A stretch of DNA of 64,000 bases from Viridibacillus arenosi (GCF_001955655.1 NZ_MSPW01000001.1:186001-250000), one strand, 5' to 3'; shown: positions 46,371 to 54,836, counted from the first letter of the stretch. Numbers and translations are program-made. Notes: generated by a model not told the origin, from the letters alone.

Positions 46371-46848
46371 AAAATAATAAGTCATTCCAAATGGAGTTAC
46401 CGCTCTTGCGTCGTTGGTTTCGTGAAGTTCGACGTACCCTGCTCGTGCGTCGCTGTTTTCGTGAAGTTCGACGTACTCTGCTCGTGCGTCGCTGTTTTCG
46501 TGAAGTTCGACGTACCCTGCTCGTGCATCGTTGGTTTCGTGAAGTTCGACGTACCCTACTCGTGCATCGTTGGTTTCGTGAAGTTCGACGTACCCTGCTC
46601 GTGCGTCGTTGTTTTCGTGAAGTTCGACGTACTCTGCTCGTACGTCGCTGTTTTCGTGAAGTTCGACGTACTCTGCTCGTGCATCGTTGTTTTCGTGAAG
46701 TTCGACGTACCCTGCTCGTGCGTCGTTGTTTTCGTGAAGTTCGACGTACCCTGCTCGTGCGTCGCTGGTTACTAATAGGATCCTGGTACATGAAGTGACC
46801 TAACCCTGAGTTGTTAGCCATTTCTACTGCATTCTGTATAAGTGACAT
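46369..46848 (-). CDS. CotG-like spore coat protein with nine 13-residue repeats
   Basis: This 159-residue protein has a 28-residue non-repeated N-terminus (MSLIQNAVEMANNSGLGHF followed by MYQDPISNQ). Nine tandem copies of RRTSRVRRTSRKQ (residues 29-145, a few R-to-C and K-to-N changes) follow, then the tail RRKSGNSIWNDLLF. CotG of Bacillus subtilis also has about nine 13-residue basic, Ser-rich repeats and is phosphorylated by CotH. The divergent neighbour here is a CotH-family kinase. RRTS units give two Ser and two Thr per repeat as candidate phosphosites. The ATG at 46848 follows AAAGGAGGT. A candidate SigK promoter lies about 95 bases upstream. Confidence 0.82.
   Translation of the reverse strand: MSLIQNAVEMANNSGLGHFMYQDPISNQRRTSRVRRTSRKQRRTSRVRRTSRKQRCTSRVRRTSRKQRRTSRVRRTSRKQRRTSRVRRTSRNQRCTSRVRRTSRNQRCTSRVRRTSRKQRRTSRVRRTSRKQRRTSRVRRTSRNQRRKSGNSIWNDLLF
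46414..46764. repeat. 39-base tandem repeat array, nine units
   Basis: Nine head-to-tail 39-base units make up the CotG-like repeat domain, with only a few point differences between units. Because 39 is a multiple of three, several frames on both strands stay open; only the minus-strand frame has a proper start. Confidence 0.95.
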
Positions 46849-46943
46849 ATTCAAACCTCCTTTCATCTTTATTAGAGAAAGAAGGTAGATTCCTTTAAAA
46901 AAAGAATCAAACCCATGCCTCTGCACTTTTCTTTCCCTAATCG

Positions 46944-46972
46944 TAATATATGAGGTTGTTCTAAAGATGTTA
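46944..46972 (-). promoter_or_regulatory. Candidate SigK promoter of the CotG-like gene
   Basis: On the minus strand AC, a 16-base spacer and CATATATTA match the SigK pattern (AC, about 16, CATA-N3-TA). It lies about 95 bases upstream of the start codon. The position of the AC is set by the spacing. Confidence 0.5.
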
Positions 46973-47075
46973 GAGACAATCGCATAGTTTACGAAATATA
47001 AACTCTATATCTTTTTGTGGAATCTTACATTTTCGTTTTATACGAATAATTTATAAAGGAAAGGAAAGAATTCGC

Positions 47076-48167
47076 GTGGATAATGGCATAATAATACCTG
47101 AATATCAGCTTTTTATTCATCCTTTAGATTTAAGTGAACTTAGGAAAGATATATGGTGTGACGATCCTATCTCTGCCAAGCTAACGATTAACAAAAGAAA
47201 GTATGATATTGATATCGCTTATCGTGGCTCCCATATCCGGGATTTTCGAAAGAAGTCGTATCACATTTCGTTTAATAAGCCAAGTACGTATAGAAATACC
47301 AAAGAAATTCATATCAACGCAGAATTTAAAGATCCTTCTCTATTAAGAAATAAACTATCGCTCGATTTTTTCAATGAAATAGGGTGCTTATCGCCAAAGT
47401 CCCAATTTGTAAATTTGAAATTGAATGGGAAAAATGAGGGGCTTTATTTGGAATTAGAATCAGTGGATGAGCATTTCCTTAAGAATCGACAACTACCGCA
47501 AGGACCAATATTCTATGCGGTTGATGGCGATGCTAACTTTTCGTTGATGAGTGATCTTGATAAAGATATAAAGAAATCACTTAAGGTTGGCTATGAACTA
47601 AAATATGGGACAGAACAAGATGAATTTCATTTGCAAAAAATGATTATTGAAATTAATACCATTTCAAAAGCTGAATTTGAAAATGAAATTATGAAATACC
47701 TCAATGTTAATCAGTATCTTAGCTGGTTGGCTGGCGTTGTTCTCACCCAAAATTTTGATGGTTTTGTTCATAATTACGCATTATACCAAAATAGCGAAAC
47801 TAGGCTATTCGAAGTCATCCCGTGGGATTACGATGCAACTTGGGGAAGGGATGTAAACGGGAAAGTGATGGAGGAAGACTATTTACGAATCGAAGGATTT
47901 AATACGCTTACCGCAAGAATACTAGACGTAAAAACATTTCGACGTCAATACAAAAACTTGCTAGAAGTTATTTTAAACAACCAATTTAATGTAGACTATT
48001 TGAAACCGAAAATACAAGGTATGCATGATTTAATAAGACCTTATATTCAAAAAGATCCTTATAAAAAAGACGATATCCATTTATTTGATAAGGAACCAGA
48101 GTATATATTGAATTTTATTGAAGCACGGGCGAAATATATAAGAGGGAAATTATATTCATTAAATTAA
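47076..48167 (+). CDS. cotH: CotH-family spore coat protein kinase
   Basis: This 363-residue protein matches CotH in length and motifs: IAYRGSHIRDFRKKSYHISFNKP, EIHINAEFKDPSLLRNKLSLDFFNEIG, LKLNGKNEGLYLELESVDEHFL, and the kinase-like metal site in TQNFDGFVHNYALYQN and FEVIPWDYDATWGRD. CotH phosphorylates Ser-rich coat proteins such as CotG and CotB and is needed for outer coat assembly. The GTG start at 47076 follows AAAGGAAAG. A SigK-like -10 element (CATAGTTTA, 46983-46991) lies upstream without a clear -35. It is divergent from the CotG-like gene. Confidence 0.93.
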   Translation: MDNGIIIPEYQLFIHPLDLSELRKDIWCDDPISAKLTINKRKYDIDIAYRGSHIRDFRKKSYHISFNKPSTYRNTKEIHINAEFKDPSLLRNKLSLDFFNEIGCLSPKSQFVNLKLNGKNEGLYLELESVDEHFLKNRQLPQGPIFYAVDGDANFSLMSDLDKDIKKSLKVGYELKYGTEQDEFHLQKMIIEINTISKAEFENEIMKYLNVNQYLSWLAGVVLTQNFDGFVHNYALYQNSETRLFEVIPWDYDATWGRDVNGKVMEEDYLRIEGFNTLTARILDVKTFRRQYKNLLEVILNNQFNVDYLKPKIQGMHDLIRPYIQKDPYKKDDIHLFDKEPEYILNFIEARAKYIRGKLYSLN

Positions 48168-48705
48168 GTTGTTGCATCATCTTACAAAACCCTCTTTCCA
48201 TGTGGTAAAGGGGTTACTGTCGCTTGAATTAGCACACAATTATCTGTACTGTATATAGTAAATTCGTTTAATTGGTGTTCTTCTTAAGTTGTCTTTTTAT
48301 TTTAGTTATAGTTCATCAGCTAAGCGAGTTACACGGAGATTATCCCGTATAATAGTGAAGTCATTTAAGCTCCTTTCTTCAACTAAACTGCCCCGTTAGT
48401 TGAAGAAAAAAAGAGCTGTCTTAACAGCTCAAAGATCTTTTACTAAAGCACCTCGTTAGTTAAAGTATGATTCTCTACAAATTCTTAAACACTCGTAATA
48501 AATAGTGGATTACCTTATATAATAATTACCTCAAAGTGTTCAGTAAGTCTTTGTACAGAAGCGTCTGTATACACTACTCTTTTTTATTTGAACTTAATTA
48601 TAAACAAAATTATTTTTTTCAACGCCCTCACCTTTATTAAGAAAGATACATATGATGCAGTTAAGACAATTCACTTTTTTACAATGATGGTAAGGGGGAT
48701 AAAAA
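48168..48705. other. Intergenic region with repeat copy D
   Basis: Apart from a weak hairpin after cotH (near 48189-48212) and the full repeat copy at 48377-48489, no gene is seen. Confidence 0.5.
48377..48489 (+). repeat. Dispersed repeat type 1, copy D (full length, reference copy)
   Basis: The left palindrome has arms TTCAACTAA and TTAGTTGAA around a C-rich core. An A-rich run and the central hairpin GAGCTGT/ACAGCTC follow. Then come AAGATCTTT, the right unit ACTAAAGCACCTCGTTAGTT and a tail of the TACAAATTCTTAAAC type. Confidence 0.85.
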
Positions 48706-48972
48706 ATGAATGAAAATAAAAATAATTTAAAACAATCCTCTGACTCACAAGATATTCAGATTGCTAGACTTGCATTTATTGGGGCCTCTATTTCTACATT
48801 AGGTGATGGTTTACAAGCTGTTGCTGCTGGTCTTGCACTAGAAGCTTTAGAAAAATCAAGTAATCAAGGTTCTCAAAATTCGGATGAACAATCAAAACAG
48901 TTAGACAACATGCAACAGCAGATAGACTATATAATATATGAGTTAAAACAATTCAAAAGGAAGATGAAATAA
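48706..48972 (+). CDS. Small protein: hydrophobic helix plus coiled coil (paralogue of 24730 gene)
   Basis: This 88-residue protein has an Ala/Gly-rich hydrophobic middle (LAFIGASISTLGDGLQAVAAGLALEAL), a Ser/Asn/Gln-rich linker and a heptad-like tail QLDNMQQQIDYIIYELKQFKRKMK. The tail closely parallels QLKNMQKQLDFIVDQLARIERKI in the gene at 24730. The ATG at 48706 follows AGGGGGATA. Family and function are unknown; two copies in 64 kb suggest a multi-copy family. Confidence 0.7.
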   Translation: MNENKNNLKQSSDSQDIQIARLAFIGASISTLGDGLQAVAAGLALEALEKSSNQGSQNSDEQSKQLDNMQQQIDYIIYELKQFKRKMK

Positions 48973-49231
48973 AAATATTTTCCAATGCTATATCGAAGGC
49001 ATTTGGCTAATCAAAACTACTTTTACATCATACTTTATAGTGTGAAGTAATTTAACTTTACTACCCACCTTTTTTGGTACATAGGTCCCTTTCTATTTGT
49101 AAGTGGCCTTTTTCCTTTCCTCTCTCTACTTTCACCTCTCTTACTGCACAATATCTTTTAAATATTCATTCAATATAGTGATGAAATATAAAATTCCACT
49201 TTGTATATCTGTTTAAAATAACTTAATATTC

Positions 49232-49286
49232 CTTCTTATTCAACTAACCTGCCCCGTTAATTTAAATATATTTCTTCACAATCTTT
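49232..49286 (+). repeat. Dispersed repeat type 1, copy E (internally deleted)
   Basis: It has left unit TTATTCAACTAACCTGCCCC joined to GTTAATTTAAATATA and TTCTTCACAATCTTTA. Confidence 0.7.
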
Positions 49287-49616
49287 ATAGCGATATCTAT
49301 ATAAATAACCCATAAAAAATCAAACTTTTTCACATAACTACAACCGCAAATATATAAACGAAAATATAAGCTAAGCAACATACTGAAGAAAAAATACCGC
49401 TATCCTATACGCTAAGGATTTACCGAGATTTTGTGTATTAGGGACACTACCTGCAAAGCTGTCCCTAGAGGCAAAGTAGAAGCAATTCTTTTTGATCTAT
49501 TGCTTCGTAAACAATATTGAAAAATGGAATAGTAATGATAGCATTGTTTTCAATTATGTTGAGATTCGCTGTAACAAACTCTATCACTTTAAATTGACTG
49601 GTTGTTGTTGTGTAAG

Positions 49617-49653
49617 TTCTTATCGAACTAGAGCACCCGTTAGTTGAATAAGA
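49617..49653 (+). repeat. Dispersed repeat type 1, copy F (single palindromic unit)
   Basis: TTCTTATCGAACTA and TAGTTGAATAAGAA arms around a GAGCACCCG-type core show the unit as one symmetric hairpin. Confidence 0.7.
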
Positions 49654-49809
49654 ACGGTTAAACTTTTTCATATCTACCCAATTTCTTGATGGATTTAGGA
49701 ACTGGACTATATGTTATAGATTTCACTTTAAAAACGCACATCTTGTTTCCCCCTAATTCCACTTATTAGGAGTCTCGTCAGATTTATGCGGATTTACAAT
49801 GTCTATTAA

Positions 49810-49839
49810 AAGCTTCCCCAATCTCGCTTTGGGAAGCTT
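49810..49839 (-). terminator. Terminator of the EamA gene
   Basis: Perfect nine-base arms AAGCTTCCC and GGGAAGCTT are followed on the minus strand by four T. Confidence 0.8.
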
Positions 49840-49876
49840 GGCTTTGTGCTGTTTGATAAAAATAGAACTGAAAATT

Positions 49877-50761
49877 CTAAGGTTCACGGGTTACTTTTTT
49901 TGCCAATGCAATATAAGCCCCTAACATTGCTAGTATTATTCCTATAATCAGATTAATAGAAAGAGTTGATTCTCCCATCATAACGCTTGCAAAGCCTCCA
50001 ATTGCTGGGAACATTGCGACCATATAACTACTTTCAGCAGCACCCATATTTTTAATCAAATATAAATAAAATAACCACGCTACAAATGAAGCTAAAATAG
50101 CTAAATAGAGTAATCCAATCCAATAATTTAAAGAACTTGGTAAACTAATGTCTTTTCCACTTACTAACGTTATCAGTGTTATTAAAATAATTGCTGAAAA
50201 CATTCCAATGGTGTTAGCTGTAATCGGCTCAATTTGCTTTTTATTATTATAATAAGACAAGGTATCACCAACTGACGTGATAACCGTTCCAACGAAAGCC
50301 AAAATAATTCCTAAAATAAAGTTTGAAGAAATAGTATGAATATCTGAATATAAAATAATGATTACGCTTAGTAAGCCTAGCGAACCTCCTAGGTATATTT
50401 TACGTTCTAGTTTTGTTTTAAAAACGATGCTTAGAAAAATGGGTGTGATAATAGCTTTTAAAGAAAAGATTAACGTTACTAAAGCAGCCGTACTATAAAT
50501 CGTACCGTAGTACAGTAACAAATAACTTATTGCAAAGTTACAGACGCCGAAGCCAATAACTGTTAAAAAGTTAACATTTGCTTTTAGAATCTTTATTTTC
50601 TTTATCTTCAACAATATGTAGAAAAGAACAAATGCAATAATTGATCTGTATAATAATGAGGCTTCTAACGGAACTTCTGTTCCTTGAATTTTAACGGCTA
50701 TAAAATTCAATCCCCATATAAGCATACATGCTATGTACATAAAATAATTCAAGTAAACCAT
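49877..50761 (-). CDS. EamA/DMT-family transporter
   Basis: This 294-residue protein has about ten transmembrane helices in two EamA repeats. The first has ACMLIWGLNFIAVKIQGTEVPLEASLLYRSIIAFVLFYIL, and the C-terminal part has ESSYMVAMFPAIGGFASVMMGESTLSINLIIGIILAMLGAYIAL. The family exports or imports metabolites such as amino acids; the substrate is not visible. The first ATG (50761) sits almost on top of AAAGGAA, so the real start may be a TTG or ATG a few codons inside. It ends at a terminator and is monocistronic. Confidence 0.85.
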   Translation of the reverse strand: MVYLNYFMYIACMLIWGLNFIAVKIQGTEVPLEASLLYRSIIAFVLFYILLKIKKIKILKANVNFLTVIGFGVCNFAISYLLLYYGTIYSTAALVTLIFSLKAIITPIFLSIVFKTKLERKIYLGGSLGLLSVIIILYSDIHTISSNFILGIILAFVGTVITSVGDTLSYYNNKKQIEPITANTIGMFSAIILITLITLVSGKDISLPSSLNYWIGLLYLAILASFVAWLFYLYLIKNMGAAESSYMVAMFPAIGGFASVMMGESTLSINLIIGIILAMLGAYIALAKKVTREP

Positions 50762-51189
50762 TTCCTTTTTATATAAGAATCGTATTCTAAAAATCTCAAT
50801 AAACCCTGTATAACCATTACATAATATTCCATATTATAATATAGAATGTAGCGATACGAAATTATTTTAAATATAACAAAAATTAAGCTGTGTATTAGCA
50901 ATCTTTTGATTCGTTTCAGTCCTCAACTTGAATTTTTACATTTTCCCATTCACTCCATAAAACTCACAAACCAAATCGCCTTAGACTTTATAGGTTTAAA
51001 ATCCGAATCGCATTATGTGTCAAATGCGACATAAAAACTCACATTACCTTCTCCAAATAAACTGCCCCTTTAGTTGAATAAAAAAAGAGCTGTATGAACA
51101 GCTCAACGATTTTTACTAAAGCACCCTTTAGTTTAAGTACAATTCTTCACAATCCTGCTAACCTTCCCTATTAAAATATAAAACAACAC
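50762..51189. other. Intergenic region with repeat copy G
   Basis: It holds the upstream region of the EamA gene and the full repeat copy at 51056-51152. No gene is seen. Confidence 0.5.
51056..51152 (+). repeat. Dispersed repeat type 1, copy G (full length)
   Basis: It has left unit AATAAACTGCCCCTTTAGTT, central hairpin GAGCTGTATGAACAGCTC, right unit ACTAAAGCACCCTTTAGTTT and tail TTCTTCACAATCCT. Confidence 0.85.
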
Positions 51190-52116
51190 TTAGTTACTAA
51201 TTATATTAATAATTTTCTGTTGAGCATCTTTGGCTTCAGGGATTGGCATAACAACAAACACATGATTCATTTTAGGATAAACAAAGGTATTGATTTCAAT
51301 TCCTTGTTCTATTAGTTTCTCATCTAATTTTATTGCATCTGGATATAAACTTTCGTGTGTTCCAATAAAATGAGTAATTTTCCCAAGTCCTTTAAAGTCA
51401 CCGTAAATTGGACTAATCAATGGGTCATTTAAATTTTTATCAGCTGCCCATAGCTTTGTAATTACCTCCATTCCTTCACTAGCTAACATCGGGTCTTTTT
51501 CTTCATATTCAGGTATAAGAGAATTTTTAAAACCCATATCAACACATGCAGATAATAAAATAATATCTTTCGGTTGAGGCAAATGGTTCATCTTTAAAAG
51601 GTGGGCCAGACCAAGTGTTATATTTCCTCCTGCCGAATCTCCCATGATGGTCAATTGATTAGAACTTTCAATGGTTCCAAGAATTGCTTTATATAGGTTG
51701 AGGATTTTTGGGTAGGTATCTTTATAGTTAAAATGAGGTACTTTAGGATAAATGGGAGCAATAATTTTTGCATTTAAAGATTGTGCCATTTTATCCATGA
51801 ACAACCAGTGTAAATTTAAAGGTTGATTCGTCCAAGCACCACCATGTATATAGAAAATAACTTTTTGTTTCAAAGACTTTTGGTCATTTAAAGTGAAAAC
51901 CTGTATTCCTTCGAATGCCTCCTCCTTCACATCACTTGAAAATTTAATATCATCCCCAATAACATAGCGCTGAATATTTTCAGTTCCCCTTTGCTTAACG
52001 AACCGTTTGGTATTTTCAATACTAGAAAAACTTTTTTTATTACTTTGGGAAATTAACCATTTTTCAAATTGAACACTTTCTTCAGAACGTTCTCCGTTAA
52101 AAATTTCTACACTCAT
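51190..52116 (-). CDS. Alpha/beta hydrolase (hormone-sensitive-lipase-type esterase)
   Basis: This 308-residue enzyme has the HSL-family oxyanion motif FYIHGGAWTNQP, nucleophile motif IMGDSAGGNITLGL, and a C-terminal histidine in YPKMNHVFVVMP. The acid residue is probably the Asp of DPLISPIYGD. It should hydrolyse short-chain esters; the natural substrate is unknown. The ATG at 52116 follows AAAGGAGAG; the longer frame adds seven codons that include that site. There is no signal peptide. Confidence 0.88.
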   Translation of the reverse strand: MSVEIFNGERSEESVQFEKWLISQSNKKSFSSIENTKRFVKQRGTENIQRYVIGDDIKFSSDVKEEAFEGIQVFTLNDQKSLKQKVIFYIHGGAWTNQPLNLHWLFMDKMAQSLNAKIIAPIYPKVPHFNYKDTYPKILNLYKAILGTIESSNQLTIMGDSAGGNITLGLAHLLKMNHLPQPKDIILLSACVDMGFKNSLIPEYEEKDPMLASEGMEVITKLWAADKNLNDPLISPIYGDFKGLGKITHFIGTHESLYPDAIKLDEKLIEQGIEINTFVYPKMNHVFVVMPIPEAKDAQQKIINIISN

Positions 52117-52676
52117 TTTTTTCTCTCCTTTAAACATTTTTACTGTTCATCCTGTTTCATAACACGGAATGATTTATAATAGCCGTGTGTCTCTTTATCA
52201 GAAGTCTGTAACAAGTTAGATAGAAGGTCTTAAATTGAACGGAGGCTTAAAGTTTTCCTTTCAATTTTATTATTATATTTACAATGCCATTTAAAGTATT
52301 ACTTTGCATTTTCATGATTTCTCTAATTTCCTTTAACGAGTAGCTTAATGATTAGGCATCTTTTTATAAATTTATTTTTTACAAGGTATTCTTCTTTATA
52401 TAATCGATACCGTTAGAACGTCGTTTCGGAGTATACTGCATCGCGTTACGATATATACAGTATAGTTCAATAAGAAAAAGAGTTACCTAATCCAATTAAC
52501 CAGAATTTTTCTTAACTACCCTGCCCATTTAGTTGAATAAGAAAAAACAACTCCAAGATCTTCTACTAAAGACCCGTTAGGAGTTATACTTCAGGAATAT
52601 CCTTGAAAAAAATTATTGTTTGACGATAATACTTTATTGTTTTAGAATAATATGTAAAATAAGGAGGTTTTTACTA
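52117..52676. other. 560-base intergenic region with repeat copy H
   Basis: No gene is seen. It contains repeat copy H and, just before it, a short piece TAGTTCAATAAGAAAAAGAG that looks like another repeat scrap. Confidence 0.45.
52508..52580 (+). repeat. Dispersed repeat type 1, copy H (diverged)
   Basis: It has left unit TTCTTAACTACCCTGCCC with TTAGTTGAATAAGAA, a degenerate centre, and right unit CTACTAAAGACCCGTTAG. Confidence 0.65.
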
Positions 52677-53213
52677 GTGAATCTTTTTACCAAGACCGTA
52701 CTAAAATTTTTATCAGTTATCTCGCTAATTGGTCAAGTTTTATGTGCGTTTGCTGGATTAATGCTATTATTTGCGTCTGTAGCTTTATTGTTAGTACCAA
52801 ACGGAGTCAAAAAACAATTGCTACAGTATGTAGATTTAAACTCAAACACAAACCTATCAATATGGTTTTTAGTACTTTCTTGCTTAGTCGCGCTAGCAAT
52901 CATTGCTTGTTTGTTTATCATTCTGTACGCTCTACGTAAAATAATTGGTAATATTTACGAGCAACACTTCTTTGTTTCTCGAAATCTTAAATACCTAAAA
53001 CTAATATTAATCTCGATCACTAGCTTTACCGTTTTGGACTTCATTAGTCAGCTGTTATTTGCGCAAGTACATGCGTACAATGTCAGTAATATTTTTTCAG
53101 ATTCTTGGCCAAGTTTAATAGGAAACATTCTTTTATTATCCATCGTTTATACGCTTTATGTGGTTTTAAAATACGGCATATCTTTACAAGACGATTCTAA
53201 CAATGTGATTTAG
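52677..53213 (+). CDS. DUF2975-family membrane protein (YoaS-like)
   Basis: This 178-residue protein has four transmembrane segments (VLKFLSVISLIGQVLCAFAGLMLLF; WFLVLSCLVALAIIACLFIILYAL; LILISITSFTVLDFISQLLF; LIGNILLLSIVYTLYVVLKYG) and the linker RKIIGNIYEQHFFVSRNLKYLK, typical of DUF2975. The GTG start at 52677 follows AAGGAGGTTT. It lies 11 bases before a small XRE regulator, an arrangement known from yoaS-yozG in Bacillus. The function is unknown. Confidence 0.85.
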   Translation: MNLFTKTVLKFLSVISLIGQVLCAFAGLMLLFASVALLLVPNGVKKQLLQYVDLNSNTNLSIWFLVLSCLVALAIIACLFIILYALRKIIGNIYEQHFFVSRNLKYLKLILISITSFTVLDFISQLLFAQVHAYNVSNIFSDSWPSLIGNILLLSIVYTLYVVLKYGISLQDDSNNVI

Positions 53214-53224
53214 GTGCGCTCCTA

Positions 53225-53425
53225 ATGATAAAAATTAATCTAGATCGAGTAATGCTAGAAAGAAAAATTTCTTCAAAAGCGTTAGCAGAAAAAATTGGTA
53301 TTACCCAAGTTAACTTATCAATACTAAAAACAGGTAAAGCGCGTGGTATTCGCTTTGCCACATTAGAAAAAATCTGTCAGACATTAAATTGTCAGCCTGG
53401 TGATCTTCTTGAATATAAAGAATAA
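53225..53425 (+). CDS. Small XRE-family regulator (YozG-like)
   Basis: This 66-residue Cro-type helix-turn-helix protein reads MIKINLDRVMLERKISSKAL, AEKIGITQVNLSILKTGKAR, GIRFATLEKICQTLNCQPGD and LLEYKE. It lacks any other domain. It is co-transcribed with the DUF2975 gene and probably controls that operon. A strong terminator follows at once. Confidence 0.9.
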   Translation: MIKINLDRVMLERKISSKALAEKIGITQVNLSILKTGKARGIRFATLEKICQTLNCQPGDLLEYKE

Positions 53426-53462
53426 ACTTACATATAACAAAACAATTGTTATATGTAAGTTT
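53424..53462 (+). terminator. Terminator of the DUF2975/XRE operon
   Basis: The perfect 16-base arms AAACTTACATATAACA and TGTTATATGTAAGTTT begin at the stop codon. Confidence 0.85.
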
Positions 53463-53496
53463 TCAACTATTCCGCAATACGGCCCGAAAGTTGAAC
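53462..53496 (+). repeat. Palindromic repeat type 2, copy 1
   Basis: TTCAACT and AGTTGAA arms enclose CCGCAATACGGCCCG. Related units lie near 55716 and 59303. It directly precedes a type 1 copy. Confidence 0.55.
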
Positions 53497-53504
53497 ACAA
53501 GATA

Positions 53505-53621
53505 AATAACACTCTTCAACTAACCTGCCCCGTTAGTTCAATAAGAAAAAAGAGCTGCCTATGCAACTCAATGATCTTCAAGTAAAGCACCCTATAGTTG
53601 AACAAGATAAAGAGTGTTATT
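53505..53621 (+). repeat. Dispersed repeat type 1, copy I, bounded by 12-base inverted repeats
   Basis: AATAACACTCTT (53505-53516) and AAGAGTGTTATT (53610-53621) bound a full copy: left unit CAACTAACCTGCCCCGTTAG, hairpin region GAGCTGCCTATGCAACTC, and right unit AGTAAAGCACCCTATAGTTG. Confidence 0.8.
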
Positions 53622-53826
53622 CATTATTTGGTTTTATCACCGGTTTCCCATTACTATCTAATAGTGGGGTAATTCCCCCTGCATATCCGCTCCAACTAAA
53701 TAAATAGTGAATTCCTGTTTCCCTATCTACTATTATTCTGTTTCCATTAGCCACGCCATTTTCTGAAAGGATTTCTTCAAATCTCTTCTTTGAGCCTTTA
53801 TTCTTCTCTGAGTCTTTACTAAACAT
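53617..53826 (-). CDS. DUF6440-like small protein
   Basis: This 69-residue protein reads RFEEILSENGVANGNRIIVD, RETGIHYLFSWSGYAGGITP and LLDSNGKPVIKPNNE. The VDRETGIHYLF...GGITPLLDSNGKP pattern is the hallmark of a short family annotated DUF6440. The function is unknown. The ATG at 53826 follows ATGGGGGCG. Its stop codon lies in the right-hand arm of repeat copy I, so the repeat may serve as its terminator. Confidence 0.75.
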   Translation of the reverse strand: MFSKDSEKNKGSKKRFEEILSENGVANGNRIIVDRETGIHYLFSWSGYAGGITPLLDSNGKPVIKPNNE

Positions 53827-54141
53827 TTATTCGCCCCCATATTACTGAAATTTCAAATAACCCCTTTTTATACTACGATCTTAGCAGGTAATTATTACAA
53901 AAGTAGTAAAAAGGCAACGATTTTTTTAGCAACAGCACATTGTATTAACCTACCTCTTTAGTTGAATAAGAAAAACAGAGCTATCTGAACAGCTCTACAA
54001 TCTTACTAAAGCCTCCGTTAGCACAACTAGACAGAGTAAAAATACCTTCAACAAAAGTTCCAGATTATTGAAAACTAATAAGACTCCATCAACGTTTTGT
54101 ATTTTTTCTTTGTGTCCAGATAAAATTCTTCGTCATTAATA
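53827..54141. other. Intergenic region with repeat copy J
   Basis: No gene is seen apart from the repeat copy at 53945-54020. Confidence 0.45.
53945..54020 (+). repeat. Dispersed repeat type 1, copy J
   Basis: It has left unit TTAACCTACCTCTTTAGTTG, AATAAGAAAAACAGAGC, central hairpin GAGCTATCTGAACAGCTC, and right unit CTTACTAAAGCCTCCGTTAG. Confidence 0.75.
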
Positions 54142-54756
54142 TTAGCTCTGTATGGTGTGTACGGTTATATAAGTATTGCTATAAAGAAGCATATTAATAT
54201 TTTTTACATTCCACAATTCCTTAAATTCATTAATTGGAACTTTTCGATTATAGCTATTGTTATCATCATTACAATTCACCAGATGCCTTAATGATTCTGA
54301 AAGGTAGAAATACTCCTTGTCATATCCTACGACTGGGACAAAATGCAAATTATTACGATCCTTATGTACTTTAATAAAAACAATTACGGGAGTTCCTTTA
54401 CTAACTTCATACTTTAATGTATTTAAATTCCCTTTATAATAGTTTGTTTTAAATCCCTTTTTTCTTAATACCCTACGGATTCCCTTTGGATATACATTGC
54501 CTGAACTCATTTTATTAGGGAAATTAGTATATAACTCTTCACCATCGGCCTCCATTCCAAAATGACGCAACACATATGCTGTTGAAAATGCTGCACATTC
54601 CCTTTTGTTTTGTATATCTATCCTATTATTTCGTTTAATTAGATAGTTAGCCATATAATCTCTTTTTCGTAAAACAGGTAAGGGTAATGTCATTAAATAT
54701 GCATTAATGATAGTTGATATAATAATCCCTAAAATAGCCGTTCTAACTATAAACAT
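54142..54756 (-). CDS. Membrane-anchored C39-like cysteine peptidase domain protein
   Basis: This 204-residue protein has an N-terminal hydrophobic anchor (VRTAILGIIISTIINAYLM) and a papain-like C39_2 domain: Cys in NKRECAAFSTAYVLRHFGME, GIRRVLRKKGFKTNYYKGN, and His in NNLHFVPVVGYDKEYFYLSES. Such proteins either cut peptides or bind them. No ABC exporter or bacteriocin gene is adjacent. The ATG at 54756 follows ATGGAGGGAAG; the nine upstream codons lack a site. Confidence 0.75.
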   Translation of the reverse strand: MFIVRTAILGIIISTIINAYLMTLPLPVLRKRDYMANYLIKRNNRIDIQNKRECAAFSTAYVLRHFGMEADGEELYTNFPNKMSSGNVYPKGIRRVLRKKGFKTNYYKGNLNTLKYEVSKGTPVIVFIKVHKDRNNLHFVPVVGYDKEYFYLSESLRHLVNCNDDNNSYNRKVPINEFKELWNVKNINMLLYSNTYITVHTIQS

Positions 54757-54808
54757 ACTACTTCCCTCCATTGCTTTGGGCATAGCGAAATAATATTCTA
54801 TTTCCTCC

Positions 54809-54836
54809 TTTCACTAACCTGCCTCGTTAGTAAAAT
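54809..54836 (+). repeat. Dispersed repeat type 1, copy K (fragment)
   Basis: It is a left-unit piece, TTTCACTAACCTGCCTCGTT followed by AGTAAAAT, at the edge of the integrase remnant. Confidence 0.55.

Larger units (their letters stand above)
48973..49876. other. 900-base region with two repeat copies and no convincing gene
   Basis: It contains repeat copies E and F and the EamA terminator. A 68-codon open frame on the minus strand (49465-49671) starts inside copy F without a ribosome binding site and is not accepted. Confidence 0.5.

Noticed and set aside
46414-46764. CRISPR array
   Set aside because: The nine units are contiguous 39-base tandem repeats with no spacers, they are translated, and no cas genes are present.
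46391-46798. Plus-strand Arg- and Val-rich repeat ORFs over the same array
   Set aside because: They lack a ribosome binding site and follow only from the repeat length being a multiple of three; the minus-strand frame has a strong site and a unique N-terminus.
49465-49671. 68-codon minus-strand ORF
   Set aside because: It starts inside repeat copy F, has no ribosome binding site and shows no recognisable protein character.
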